64,000 nt of DNA from Pseudomonas canadensis. GTDB taxonomy: Bacteria; Pseudomonadota; Gammaproteobacteria; Pseudomonadales; Pseudomonadaceae. The stretch covers positions 1 to 64,000 of the forward strand of contig NZ_AYTD01000004.1 of the NCBI RefSeq assembly GCF_000503215.1, read 5' to 3'. The first letter of the stretch is position 1. Every line of letters begins with the position of its first letter. This document shows positions 9,762 through 18,099 of the stretch, piece by piece. A program made the position numbers and the translations under genes. The notes below the pieces were generated by a model that saw only the letters and a program-made list of their open reading frames with translations, searched no databases and was not told the DNA's origin.

Positions 9762-10684
9762 AGGGGCGCCTCCTGGCTCAGGTGGTGGACCACATCATTC
9801 AGGCGACCTGGTTCCAGGCTCAATGAGTTGATTTTCCAGCGGCGACTGGCAATCAGCGTGTTGATATGGGGATAGATGGTGTGCCCCGGCATGGCGAGTA
9901 CCGTCACTGTACCGGGTGCATGTCGATGCTCTTCGATGCCAGCCACGCCGGGCAGTACGGCCAAGGCCAGCAGATCCAGTGGAGTGTCCGCGGCCAGGGT
10001 CACTGCCTGGAAATGCCGTGAGTCGCGTTGTAGATCGGGCAGTGGGGTGTCGGCGACCAGGCGACCGCCCGCGATGACGAGTGCGCGTTTGCACAACTCG
10101 GACAGTTCATCGCAGTGACGAGAGGCGATGATCACTGTCATTTCTTGCGTCAATGACTGGATAAGTGCCCTGAAGGAATGCTTCTGTTCAGGTGCGAGCC
10201 CTTCGGTTGGCTCATCCAGCAGCAACAAGGCAGGGTTATGCAGGACGGCCTGGGCGATGGCGACTTTGCGTTTCCAGCCGATGGAGAGGGCATCGAGGGG
10301 GGCATCGAGCACCGGAAACAGATCCAGTCGCGCGACAGCCTGCTCCAGCCGCGCGCGTTTTTCGGCGCCGTGGAAGCCGCGAACGGCGGCGATGAATCCA
10401 AGGAACACTTTGACGGACATCGTGGGATGGCCAAGGTCCATGGACAGTTGATAGCCAACGAGTTGCTTTGCTTTAAGTGCACGGGTTTGGATATCCAAAC
10501 CCTGGATGTTTATATAACCGCTGGACGGCTGCGTTGAACCTGCCATTAGGTCGAGCAGAGTTGTTTTGGCCCTATGATCCTTTCCGAACAATCCCAGGCA
10601 TTCTTGTTGATTGGCGCTGAATGAAAGGTCGCTGAGTATAGTTGTGTTACCCGTGTGTTTTGTCAGATTGCTTATTTCGATCAT
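9758..10684 (-). CDS. GldA-like ABC transporter ATPase with degenerate Walker A
   Basis: A 308-residue ABC ATPase, start ATG at 10684 (MIEISNLTKHTGNTTIL). Q-loop (YQLSM), signature-like LSIGWKRKVAIAQAV, Walker B with catalytic Glu and D-loop (ALLLLDEPTEGLAPEQ) and switch histidine (IIASRHCDEL) are all in place. The Walker A is unusual: GKDHRAKTT where the family has GPNGAGKTT. The lysine and both threonines remain but the loop glycines are replaced by His and Ala. ATP binding may therefore be weakened or use a different loop. An upstream in-frame start at 10816 exists but adds non-conserved sequence. The stop overlaps the permease start. Confidence 0.85.
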   Translation of the reverse strand: MIEISNLTKHTGNTTILSDLSFSANQQECLGLFGKDHRAKTTLLDLMAGSTQPSSGYINIQGLDIQTRALKAKQLVGYQLSMDLGHPTMSVKVFLGFIAAVRGFHGAEKRARLEQAVARLDLFPVLDAPLDALSIGWKRKVAIAQAVLHNPALLLLDEPTEGLAPEQKHSFRALIQSLTQEMTVIIASRHCDELSELCKRALVIAGGRLVADTPLPDLQRDSRHFQAVTLAADTPLDLLALAVLPGVAGIEEHRHAPGTVTVLAMPGHTIYPHINTLIASRRWKINSLSLEPGRLNDVVHHLSQEAPL

Positions 10685-10901
10685 TTTTTTACCGAAAAAG
10701 TTTGGCATGACGTAGGGGGCGTTAAAAAAGGGTACGGGTAATGGCCGTTTTTGGGAACGCCGATAACTCTTAATAAGAGAAGTCCTACGCGCCAGTTGGG
10801 CAGTCCGCTGAAACAATGTGATAGGTTGCGGAATGTCAAATTTTTGAATGTTTATCTGTTATTTAGATAAATTTCTGCCCTGCTCAGTGAGGTCTAATAG
10901 C

Positions 10902-11891
10902 ATGATGCTGCTACGTACCCTTGTTCTTGAACGCGATGGCCAAGATGCTCCGGTTAACGGTGCATTGCTCTGTGGCTTTGCCATAGGTCAGACGGCCTCC
11001 AACTTTCTTGTCTATAGTCTGGATGAGGAAGTTGAACCGGAAAGTTCCAGGGTTTATATCGCCTCGTTACGTAAGAAAGTTGACCGATACTTCCTGGGTG
11101 GAGTTGAGTCAAGAGAAGATTTGCAGTTGGCATTGCATGTGTTTAAGCAAATCCTGACGTTGGCCGCTTCGGGGATGAAGGCGGGCGGAGTGACGGAAAC
11201 CCAGGTGCTCTATCATTTTGTCGATTTGAAAGGCTGCAAGCTGCCGCCTGCCAGGCCCGAGGACCATCATTCGGTAATCATCAAGAAGGCGCTGGTGATG
11301 AAAGTGATCACCCTGGGCATGTCTGCGCCGACACAGCCGGCGATTGAAAACGCCTCAGTGATCGTGCCGTCCATTCGTTTCTCGTCGCAAATGACCTCTC
11401 CTCCTGCTAGACGGGGCAGCGCATCCGAGACTCCCCATATGCCTGTGGATGAACATCCCGTTGAGGAGATTCGACAGAGGCCTGTCGAAGCGCCCATCGT
11501 CAGGGCGCACGCCTCACCCGCTATCCAGCCTGAACTCGATGTACCTGCGCCACCGAAGCGCTCGCCAGCCGCGGACCACAGCACGTTGTTCGAAGTGGAC
11601 AGCACGTTGACCAACCTTGCCCGTGTAGCCCAAGAGTTGACCCAGCAAAAACTCGCGGCAATCGAACGGGAGACGGCACTTGAGCAATGGCAGGCGCGAT
11701 TGCAGCAGGAGCAAGGCCAGTTGGAAGAGAAGGTTCGAGCACTGGAGCAGCGCATCACTCAACTGCAAGAACAGTCGCTCGCGGTCAGCCAGAGAACAGA
11801 GTCTTTGAAGGTGATGACGTCGCACGTGTCGGGCTTGCGACAGAACCTGCGGGGCATGCTGCTTGAGCTGGACCAGGTGTTGGATAACTAG
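10902..11891 (+). CDS. Unrecognised protein with disordered middle and C-terminal coiled coil
   Basis: A 329-residue soluble protein I do not recognise. Residues about 1-130 look like a compact helical domain (YIASLRKKVDRYFLGG, ALHVFKQILTLAASG). About 155-235 is rich in Pro, Ser, Ala and Glu and probably disordered. About 240-325 is a strong coiled coil rich in Gln and Glu (LEEKVRALEQRITQLQEQ). Start ATG at 10902 follows GAGG by 11 bases; a second ATG is next to it. It is divergent from the Gld-like ABC set across a 217-base AT-rich gap, which suggests but does not prove a shared role. Confidence 0.65.
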   Translation: MMLLRTLVLERDGQDAPVNGALLCGFAIGQTASNFLVYSLDEEVEPESSRVYIASLRKKVDRYFLGGVESREDLQLALHVFKQILTLAASGMKAGGVTETQVLYHFVDLKGCKLPPARPEDHHSVIIKKALVMKVITLGMSAPTQPAIENASVIVPSIRFSSQMTSPPARRGSASETPHMPVDEHPVEEIRQRPVEAPIVRAHASPAIQPELDVPAPPKRSPAADHSTLFEVDSTLTNLARVAQELTQQKLAAIERETALEQWQARLQQEQGQLEEKVRALEQRITQLQEQSLAVSQRTESLKVMTSHVSGLRQNLRGMLLELDQVLDN

Positions 11892-12004
11892 ACTGGTCTG
11901 GCTACTTTCACGGGTTCATTTATCATCAACGCCAGCCAGCCGAAGGCCGGGTTTGAAATCCGGGCGTATCGGCACCTGTGGACACTGCCTGGGGATGTGA
12001 GCGT

Positions 12005-12478
12005 TTGAGTACCAAGCTGATTACCAAAGAAGGTCATGAAGCGCTGAAGAAGGAGCTGGATTACCTGTGGCGCGAAAAGCGCCCGGACACCACGCGCAAA
12101 GTGACCTGGGCGGCCTCGCTGGGAGACCGCAGCGAAAACGCCGATTACCAGTACAACAAGAAACTGTTGCGTGAGATCGACCGTCGCGTGCGTTACCTGC
12201 GCAAGCGCCTGGAAGACATGCGGGTGGTGGAGTACATGCCCGAGCAAGAGGGCAAGGTGTTCTTCGGCGCCTGGGTGGACATCGAGAACGAGCAAGGTGA
12301 GACCAAACGTTTTCGCATCGTCGGATATGACGAAATTTATGATCGCATGGACTACATCTCCATCGACTCACCCATGGCCCGCGCGTTGTTGCGCAAGGAA
12401 GTAGACGATGAGGCCATCGTGCAGACCCCGGGTGGAGAAGTGTGCTGGTGGATCACCGGCATCGAGTATGTGAAGTGA
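12005..12478 (+). CDS. greB: Transcription elongation factor GreB
   Basis: A 157-residue GreB: N-terminal coiled coil (LITKEGHEALKKELDYLW), the acidic tip region (SLGDRSENADYQYNKK) that enters the RNA polymerase secondary channel and triggers cleavage of backtracked RNA, and a C-terminal FKBP-like domain (FRIVGYDEIYDRMDYISIDSPMA around residues 100-125). The best start is TTG at 12005 (MSTKLITKEG), preceded by GGGGA; an ATG at 11978 would add nine residues absent from the family. It ends in a strong hairpin at 12485-12516. A second GreA/GreB-family gene is present at 24633-25115. Confidence 0.92.
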   Translation: MSTKLITKEGHEALKKELDYLWREKRPDTTRKVTWAASLGDRSENADYQYNKKLLREIDRRVRYLRKRLEDMRVVEYMPEQEGKVFFGAWVDIENEQGETKRFRIVGYDEIYDRMDYISIDSPMARALLRKEVDDEAIVQTPGGEVCWWITGIEYVK

Positions 12479-12484
12479 GCAAAA

Positions 12485-12516
12485 TCGGTCCGCGTTCAGT
12501 GATGAACGCGGACCGA
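12485..12516. terminator. Long hairpin between greB and the convergent permease gene
   Basis: TCGGTCCGCGTTCA and its exact complement TGAACGCGGACCGA form a perfect 14-bp stem with a GTGA loop. It has no long T run on either strand but lies exactly between two convergent stop codons, so it probably ends or protects both transcripts. Confidence 0.65.
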
Positions 12517-12521
12517 CTGTT

Positions 12522-15032
12522 TCATCCTTCGCGTAGCACGGTCAGCGGGCTGGCGTTGAGTGCGCGGCGAGTGCCGAATACACCGGCACCGCCGATCAAT
12601 ACGGCACCGATTACCGGCAGCAACAACAGCCACGGATGAGGCTGCCAAGCCAGGTCAAACGCATAGCGATACAGTACAAAGGTCACCAGTTCGGTCCCCA
12701 GCGCTGCGAGCAGGCCGCTCACGGCACCCAGCAAACCGAACTCAATACGCCTGGCCTTGACCAGCAGCTTGCGTTCCGCGCCCAGTGCACGTAACAGCGC
12801 CCCTTGGCGGATACGCTCATCGAGGGTGGCTTGGAGGCCGGAGAACAGCACCGCCATCCCCGCCGCCAAGACAAACAGCAGTACGTATTCCACCGCCAGG
12901 GTCACTTGGGCGAGGATGCTGCGCAATTGTTCCAAGAGTGCTTCGACTTGCAGGATGGTCACCGCCGGGAAAGCACGGGACAGGTCGACGATCTGCTGGT
13001 CGTGCCCAGGCGCCAGGTAAAAGCTGGTCAGGTAGGTGGCGGGCAGGTCCTTCAAGGTGCCTGGTTGGAAAATCATGAAGAAGTTGGGCTGGAAGTTATC
13101 CCAGTTGATGGTCCGCAGGCTGGTCACCCGCGCTTCACGGTTTTCGCCGCCTACCGTGAACACCAGGTGATCATCGAGTTTGAGCTTGAGGCTTTGCGCC
13201 ACCTTGGCCTCGACCGATACGCCGGGGATTTCATCGGTGGGTTGCTGTGACCACCACGAACCGGCGGTCAGGGCGTTGCCTGGTGGCAGGTCGGCAGCCC
13301 AGGTCAGGCTCAGGTCACGTTGTACCGCGCGATCGCCGCTGGAGTCCTTGCTGACGATTTCCTGCACGGGCTCGCCATTGATACTGATCAAGCGACCTGG
13401 CACCACCGGATACAACGGCGCGGACTGTGCCTGCAGTTCCAGCAGGCGGGCGCCGAACGCGTCCTTGTCGGCCGGCAGGATATTCAAGGCGAAATAGTTG
13501 GGAGCGTCCTTGGGCAGTTGGTTTTGCCAGGTGTCGAGCAGCTCGCCACGCAGCAGGGCGATCAAGCCCATGGAGAGCAGGATCAAACCGAATGCCAGGG
13601 ATTGACCGGCTGCCGCCAGTGGATGACGCAACAGTTGGCCCAGGCCCAGTCGCCACGGCAACGAGGCGCGCGCCAGCAAGCGACGCAGGCTTTGCAACAG
13701 CAGCAGGAGCAGGCCGCCGAGTACCAGCGCAGCCACCACGCCGCCGCCGAGCAGGGCGAAGGTCAGCACCAGGTCGAGGCTCAGGCGCCACATGATCAGG
13801 CCCAGGGCAAACAGCGCCGCGCCATAGACCATCCAGGTACTGGAAGGGATCGGCAGCAGGTCGCGCCGCAAGACCCGCAGCGGTGGCACGCGACCCAGCG
13901 CAGCCAGGGGCGGTAGGGCGAAGCCGGCGAGGGCGACCAGCCCGGTGCCGATCCCGGCGATTGCCGGTAGCAGCCCGCCGGGAGGTACGTCTGCCGGCAG
14001 CAGGTCATGGAGGAAATAGAACAGGCCAAACTGCGCCAGCCAGCCGAGCAGGGCGCCGGTGAGGCTCGCCAGCAGTCCCAGTACGCTCAGTTGCAGGCTG
14101 AACAGCAACATGGCTTCACGTCGCGACAATCCCAGGCAACGCAGCAAGGCACTGGCGTCGAAGCGTCGGGTGGCGAAGCGATTGGCCGACAGCGCCACGG
14201 CCACACCGGCCAACAGCACTGCCACCAGGCTGGCCATGTTCAGGTAACGCTCGGCCTTGCCCAAGGCACCGCCGATCTGCTGGTTGCCGTCCCGCGAGTC
14301 CTGCAAGCGTTGGTTTGCGGCGAGCCCCGGCTTGACCAGGTCACGATAGGTTTGCAGCACGGTGCTGCCCTGTGGCCCGCGCCACAGTTCGCGATAACTC
14401 ACGCGGCTGCCGGGCTGCACCACACCGGTGGCGTCCAAGTCTGCCAGATTGATCATCACCCTCGGTGTGAGGCTGTAGAAGTTGCCGGCACGGTCCGGCT
14501 CGTAGGTCAGCACGCGGGCCAGGCGCAGTGTCTTCATGCCCACATCGATGCTGTCGCCGACCTTGAGGTCCAGTGCCGTCAGCAGTCGCGCTTCCACCCA
14601 GGCTTCGCCGGGTTTCGGTCCGCCGCCTGGAGTTTCATCACCAAAGGGCGCAGCCGCGCTTTTCAGTTCGCCACGCAGCGGGTACTGCTCGTTGACCGCC
14701 TTGATGCTGGAGAGCTGGATGCCGTTATCGGTGGCAATGACGCTGGAAAATTCCACGACGCGGGCGTGATCCAGGCCCAGTTCAGTGCCTGAGCGGATTT
14801 GCTCTGGCCGTGCTGGCGAGCTGCCTTCAAGTACCAGGTCGGCGCCGAGGAACTCGGTGGCGCGCAACAGCATCGCACCATTGAGGCGCGCACCGAAATA
14901 GCCGATGGCGGTGCTGGCGGCCACGGCCACCAGCAAGGCGAAGAACAACACGCGCAATTCGCCGGCGCGGGCGTCGCGCAGCAGTTGGCGCATGGCAAGG
15001 CTGAACAGGCGCAATAGCGGCAAACGTGCCAT
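12522..15032 (-). CDS. YbbP-like ABC transporter permease (FtsX/MacB fold)
   Basis: An 836-residue inner-membrane protein with an N-terminal TM helix, a periplasmic domain, then two FtsX-type bundles of TM helices (about 260-480 and 705-830) around a second periplasmic domain. N-terminus RLFSLAMRQLLRDARAGELR and C-terminus GTRRALNASPLTVLREG match the YbbP family, predicted partner of YbbA. Its ATG at 15032 overlaps the TGA of ybbA (TGATG), so the two are coupled. Such type VII ABC systems use ATP to move periplasmic domains rather than import solutes. The substrate is not known; neighbouring tesA hints at lipid or lysophospholipid handling in the periplasm, which is inference. Confidence 0.88.
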   Translation of the reverse strand: MARLPLLRLFSLAMRQLLRDARAGELRVLFFALLVAVAASTAIGYFGARLNGAMLLRATEFLGADLVLEGSSPARPEQIRSGTELGLDHARVVEFSSVIATDNGIQLSSIKAVNEQYPLRGELKSAAAPFGDETPGGGPKPGEAWVEARLLTALDLKVGDSIDVGMKTLRLARVLTYEPDRAGNFYSLTPRVMINLADLDATGVVQPGSRVSYRELWRGPQGSTVLQTYRDLVKPGLAANQRLQDSRDGNQQIGGALGKAERYLNMASLVAVLLAGVAVALSANRFATRRFDASALLRCLGLSRREAMLLFSLQLSVLGLLASLTGALLGWLAQFGLFYFLHDLLPADVPPGGLLPAIAGIGTGLVALAGFALPPLAALGRVPPLRVLRRDLLPIPSSTWMVYGAALFALGLIMWRLSLDLVLTFALLGGGVVAALVLGGLLLLLLQSLRRLLARASLPWRLGLGQLLRHPLAAAGQSLAFGLILLSMGLIALLRGELLDTWQNQLPKDAPNYFALNILPADKDAFGARLLELQAQSAPLYPVVPGRLISINGEPVQEIVSKDSSGDRAVQRDLSLTWAADLPPGNALTAGSWWSQQPTDEIPGVSVEAKVAQSLKLKLDDHLVFTVGGENREARVTSLRTINWDNFQPNFFMIFQPGTLKDLPATYLTSFYLAPGHDQQIVDLSRAFPAVTILQVEALLEQLRSILAQVTLAVEYVLLFVLAAGMAVLFSGLQATLDERIRQGALLRALGAERKLLVKARRIEFGLLGAVSGLLAALGTELVTFVLYRYAFDLAWQPHPWLLLLPVIGAVLIGGAGVFGTRRALNASPLTVLREG

Positions 15033-15715
15033 CAAGGCTCCAGGGGCGCGACCATCAGGCCGGCTTCAAGGCGGATCAGGCGTCGGCAACGATGGGCCAG
15101 GCGCTCGTCGTGGGTGACCAGCACCAAGGTCGTGCCGCTCTCTTTGTTGAGTTCGAACAACAGGTCGCTGATGCGCTCGCCGGTGTGGCTGTCGAGGTTG
15201 CCGGTGGGTTCATCGGCAAACAGCACGTCCGGCTCCGCGGCAAAGGCGCGGGCAATGGCTACCCGTTGTTGCTCGCCACCGGAGAGTTGGCGTGGCGAGT
15301 GAGTCAGGCGTTGGCCCAGCCCGACACGCTCCAGCAGGTGCCGGGCGCGTTCGCGGGCATCTTTGCGGCCGTCCAGCTCCAGCGGCAGCATGACGTTTTC
15401 CAGGGCGTTGAGGCTGTCGAGCAGTTGGAAGGACTGGAACACGAACCCTACGTGCTCGGCACGGATGCGCGCGCGCTGGTCTTCGTCGAGGGTACTGAGC
15501 GCCTGTCCAGCCAGGGTGACTTCGCCGCTACTGGGCAGGTCGAGGCCGGCCAGCAGGCCGAGGAGGGTGGATTTGCCGGAGCCGGAGCTGCCGACGATAG
15601 CCAGGCTATCGCCCTTGTTCAGTTCCAGGCTCAGTTCGTGCAGGATAGTCAGTTCACCTTCCGCGCTGGGAACCACTTTGCTAAGGTTCCGCGCGGTGAG
15701 AATGCTTGCGCCCAT
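15032..15715 (-). CDS. ybbA: YbbA-like ABC transporter ATPase
   Basis: A 227-residue LolD/MacB-type ATPase with all motifs intact: Walker A GSSGSGKST, Q-loop FVFQSFQLL, signature LSGGEQQRVAIARAF, Walker B and D-loop VLFADEPTGNLD, switch LVTHDERLA. Start ATG at 15715 (MGASILTARNLSK); a longer frame to 16129 is the shadow of tesA. The start codon is only 10 bases from the tesA start on the other strand, so its promoter must lie inside tesA. It pairs with the overlapping YbbP-like permease downstream. The tesA/ybbA divergent arrangement is also found in E. coli. Confidence 0.92.
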   Translation of the reverse strand: MGASILTARNLSKVVPSAEGELTILHELSLELNKGDSLAIVGSSGSGKSTLLGLLAGLDLPSSGEVTLAGQALSTLDEDQRARIRAEHVGFVFQSFQLLDSLNALENVMLPLELDGRKDARERARHLLERVGLGQRLTHSPRQLSGGEQQRVAIARAFAAEPDVLFADEPTGNLDSHTGERISDLLFELNKESGTTLVLVTHDERLAHRCRRLIRLEAGLMVAPLEP

Positions 15716-15725
15716 GGAGAATCCG

Positions 15726-16331
15726 ATGCGAATGTGGTTTTTGAGTGCTGGCCTGGCCTTGATGTGCATGGCCCAGAACGCAGCGGCGGGTACAGTCCTG
15801 ATCGTTGGCGATAGTATCAGTGCCGGTTTCGGCCTGGATACCAGCAAAGGGTGGGTTGCCCTGTTGCAGCAACGGCTCAAGCAGGAAGGTTTCGACGATA
15901 AAGTGGTCAATGCTTCCATCAGTGGCGATACCAGTGCCGGAGGCCTGGCGCGGCTGCCGGCGGCGCTTGCAGAGCATAAACCGGACGTGGTGGTGATCGA
16001 GTTGGGCGGTAACGATGGCCTGCGCGGGCAGCCGCCTGCGCAATTGCAACAAAATCTTGCGTCGATGATTGACCAGTCCAAGGCCGGTGGGGCGAAGGTG
16101 TTGTTGTTGGGGATGCAGTTGCCACCCAATTATGGCCCGCGATACACCACTGCATTTGCCGAAGTCTATGGTGTGCTGGCCAAGGAAAAAAACGTTCCAC
16201 TGGTGCCGTTTTTTCTGGATGGCGTGGGTGGCCACCCGGACCTGATGCAGGCCGATCAACTGCACCCGGCGGTCGGCGCTCAGGGCAAGTTGCTGGAAAA
16301 TGTCTGGCCGACGCTAAAACCGCTGCTATGA
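15726..16331 (+). CDS. tesA: Periplasmic thioesterase I / lysophospholipase L1 (SGNH hydrolase)
   Basis: A 201-residue SGNH hydrolase with a signal peptide (residues 1-21, ending AQNAAAG). Block I GDSISAG carries the catalytic serine, block II contributes the glycine in SISGDTSAGG, block III is GGNDGLRG, and block V DQLHPAVGAQ holds Asp and His. TesA proteins cleave acyl-CoA thioesters, lysophospholipids and small esters in the periplasm. GGAGA lies six bases before ATG 15726 (MRMWFLS); an in-frame ATG at 15714 is possible but leaves no ribosome-binding site. Divergent from ybbA with 10 bases between start codons. Confidence 0.95.
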   Translation: MRMWFLSAGLALMCMAQNAAAGTVLIVGDSISAGFGLDTSKGWVALLQQRLKQEGFDDKVVNASISGDTSAGGLARLPAALAEHKPDVVVIELGGNDGLRGQPPAQLQQNLASMIDQSKAGGAKVLLLGMQLPPNYGPRYTTAFAEVYGVLAKEKNVPLVPFFLDGVGGHPDLMQADQLHPAVGAQGKLLENVWPTLKPLL

Positions 16332-16389
16332 CGCTTTTCTACCGGCAGGCTTTCGGCTAAGGTGGCGCCCCCCCGATTTGGAGCCCCTG

Positions 16390-16683
16390 ATGTCGCGTCC
16401 TGCCTGGTCCCTGTTTAACTACCAACTGATCGAGCCGGACGAGCAGCTGGATCTGTTCGCCTGCCAGGAAGTGCGGGTGCATCTGGTGGCGCGTCAACTG
16501 GAACTGGGCGGCTCCATTGATCGCACACTGTGCGGCACATTATTGCCTGCGCAACCGCGTTGGTCGCGGGTCGATCGTTCGATCTTCCAGGACCAGCGCC
16601 TGTGCCCTTTGTGCCGCGCCATCCTGGAGTCCCAGAAGCGGGGCACGCCGCCGATCTGGCCGGAGCTGCGTTTCGAGTTGTAG
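16390..16683 (+). CDS. Conserved hypothetical protein, 97 residues
   Basis: Function not recognised. A 97-residue soluble protein starting MSRPAWSLFNYQLIEP, with a single CPLC motif near residues 77-80 and another cysteine near 48 and 25; the spacing could bind a metal but is not a complete zinc ribbon. GGAG lies seven bases before ATG 16390. It lies between tesA and the L,D-transpeptidase, 58 bases after tesA, with no terminator seen between, so it may be cotranscribed with tesA. Confidence 0.75.
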   Translation: MSRPAWSLFNYQLIEPDEQLDLFACQEVRVHLVARQLELGGSIDRTLCGTLLPAQPRWSRVDRSIFQDQRLCPLCRAILESQKRGTPPIWPELRFEL

Positions 16684-16756
16684 GGGGCAGCTAGAAGCGC
16701 GCTTCACGTATACAATCGATGTTTACCTACCCGTCGTTCTGCGAAGGATTTACCGG

Positions 16757-17725
16757 ATGTTGTCGCGCCTTTCCGTCGTCACCTGCTGCCTGTCTCTCGC
16801 TGCACTCTGTGTGGCCGGTTCTGCGTCAGCCCTGCAGTTGCCCTTGCCACCACCAGGTGAAGACATCGTCGGCCAGGTCCAGGTGATCAAGGCCAAGTAC
16901 GAAGACACCTTTGCCGACCTGGGCACCGCCTATGACCTGGGTTACTCGGAGATGGTCGCGGCCAACCCAGGCGTGGATGCCTGGTTGCCGGGAGCGGGCA
17001 CCGAGATCGTATTGCCGACGCGCTTCATCCTGCCGCCGGGCCCGCGCGAAGGCATTGTGATCAACCTGGCGGAATATCGACTCTATTACTTCCCCAAGGG
17101 CCAGAACGTGGTCTACACGTTCCCGCTGGGGATCGGTCGTGAAGGCTGGGGTTCGCCCATCGCCCACACCAGCATCATTGCCAAGACCCCCAACCCGACC
17201 TGGACGCCGCCTGCGTCGATCAAGGCTGAGCACGCCGCCAACGGCGACCCGCTGCCCAACGTGGTGCCGGCCGGTCCGGACAACCCGCTGGGCCCGTTCA
17301 AGTTCACCCTGGGTACGCCGGGTTACCTGATCCACGGTTCCAACATGAAATTTGGTATCGGCACGCGTACAAGCCACGGCTGCTTCCGCATGTTCAACAA
17401 CAACGTGCTGGAGATGGCGGGCATGGTGCCGGTGGGGACGTCGGTGCGCATCATCAACGACGCCTATAAGTTCGGTCGCAGTGGCGGCAAGGTCTACCTT
17501 GAAGCGCATACGCCGTTGAATGATGACGGGACGCCGTCGGTGGTCGACAAACACACCGCCGTCATCAACGCTTTGCTCAAGCGTGAAGACTTGGCCAACC
17601 AATTGCGCGTGAACTGGGACCAGGTGCGTGACGTGGTTGCGGCGGAAGACGGCTTGCCGACGGAAATCGGCGTGCCTGGCGCAGCCTCGGTGGCCGCCAG
17701 TGCGCCGATCGATCTGCAGCAGTAA
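16757..17725 (+). CDS. L,D-transpeptidase (YkuD domain) with LysM-like region
   Basis: A 322-residue periplasmic protein: signal peptide about 1-24 (GSASA cleavage), a LysM-like segment (about 40-95, TFADLGTAYDLGYSEMVAAN), then a YkuD catalytic domain (about 97-235). HGSNMKFGIGTRTSHGCFRM contains the catalytic Cys and His. Such enzymes attach murein lipoprotein to diaminopimelate or make 3-3 cross-links. The very next gene is the major murein lipoprotein oprI on the other strand, which makes lipoprotein anchoring (ErfK/YbiS-type) the most likely job. AAGGA lies eight bases before ATG 16757. A terminator follows at 17741. Confidence 0.92.
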   Translation: MLSRLSVVTCCLSLAALCVAGSASALQLPLPPPGEDIVGQVQVIKAKYEDTFADLGTAYDLGYSEMVAANPGVDAWLPGAGTEIVLPTRFILPPGPREGIVINLAEYRLYYFPKGQNVVYTFPLGIGREGWGSPIAHTSIIAKTPNPTWTPPASIKAEHAANGDPLPNVVPAGPDNPLGPFKFTLGTPGYLIHGSNMKFGIGTRTSHGCFRMFNNNVLEMAGMVPVGTSVRIINDAYKFGRSGGKVYLEAHTPLNDDGTPSVVDKHTAVINALLKREDLANQLRVNWDQVRDVVAAEDGLPTEIGVPGAASVAASAPIDLQQ

Positions 17726-17740
17726 CGCTGTTTGATCAAC

Positions 17741-17764
17741 AGCCCGCTACGGCGGGCTTTTTAT
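17741..17764 (+). terminator. Rho-independent terminator after the L,D-transpeptidase gene
   Basis: AGCCCGC-TACG-GCGGGCT stem-loop followed by TTTTTATT, 16 bases after the stop codon. Confidence 0.88.
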
Positions 17765-17796
17765 TGCCCGCGATTCGGGCACAAACCCCAGGCAAT

Positions 17797-17826
17797 AAAA
17801 AAGCCGACCCATAAATGGATCGGCTT
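17797..17826 (-). terminator. Rho-independent terminator of oprI
   Basis: On the minus strand AAGCCGATCC-ATTTAT-GGGTCGGCTT forms a stem-loop followed by TTTTTATTG, 21 bases after the oprI stop. With the plus-strand terminator at 17741 it separates the two convergent genes. Confidence 0.85.
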
Positions 17827-17847
17827 GATAACAACCCCGAAGGATTA

Positions 17848-18099
17848 TTACTTGCGGCTAGCTTTTTCAAGCATACGCAGAGCGCGCTCGTTAGCTTCGT
17901 CAGCAGTCTGTTGTGCTTTTTGAGCAGCAGCCAGAGCTTCATCAGCTTTACGGTAGGCTTCGTCTGCACGGGCCTGGGAGCGAGCTGCTGCGTCTTCAGT
18001 TGCAGTCAGACGAGCTTCGGTTTCTTTGGAGACGCTGCTGCAACCGGTAGCCAGAACTGCGGCCAGAGCCAGAGCAGAGAATTTCAGAACGTTGTTCAT
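17848..18099 (-). CDS. oprI: Murein lipoprotein OprI (Lpp family)
   Basis: An 83-residue lipoprotein, the size of Pseudomonas OprI. Signal peptide [20 protein letters not shown] ends in the lipobox LATGC, so the mature N-terminal cysteine is lipidated. The rest is a heptad-repeat helix rich in Ala ([20 protein letters not shown]) that trimerises. The C-terminal KASRK ends in the lysine that is joined to peptidoglycan. It is one of the most abundant outer-membrane proteins. Start at 18099 follows AAGGGGAA; a longer start at 18114 would spoil the signal peptide. The adjacent convergent L,D-transpeptidase is the probable anchoring enzyme. Confidence 0.96.
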   Translation of the reverse strand: MNNVLKFSALALAAVLATGCSSVSKETEARLTATEDAAARSQARADEAYRKADEALAAAQKAQQTADEANERALRMLEKASRK

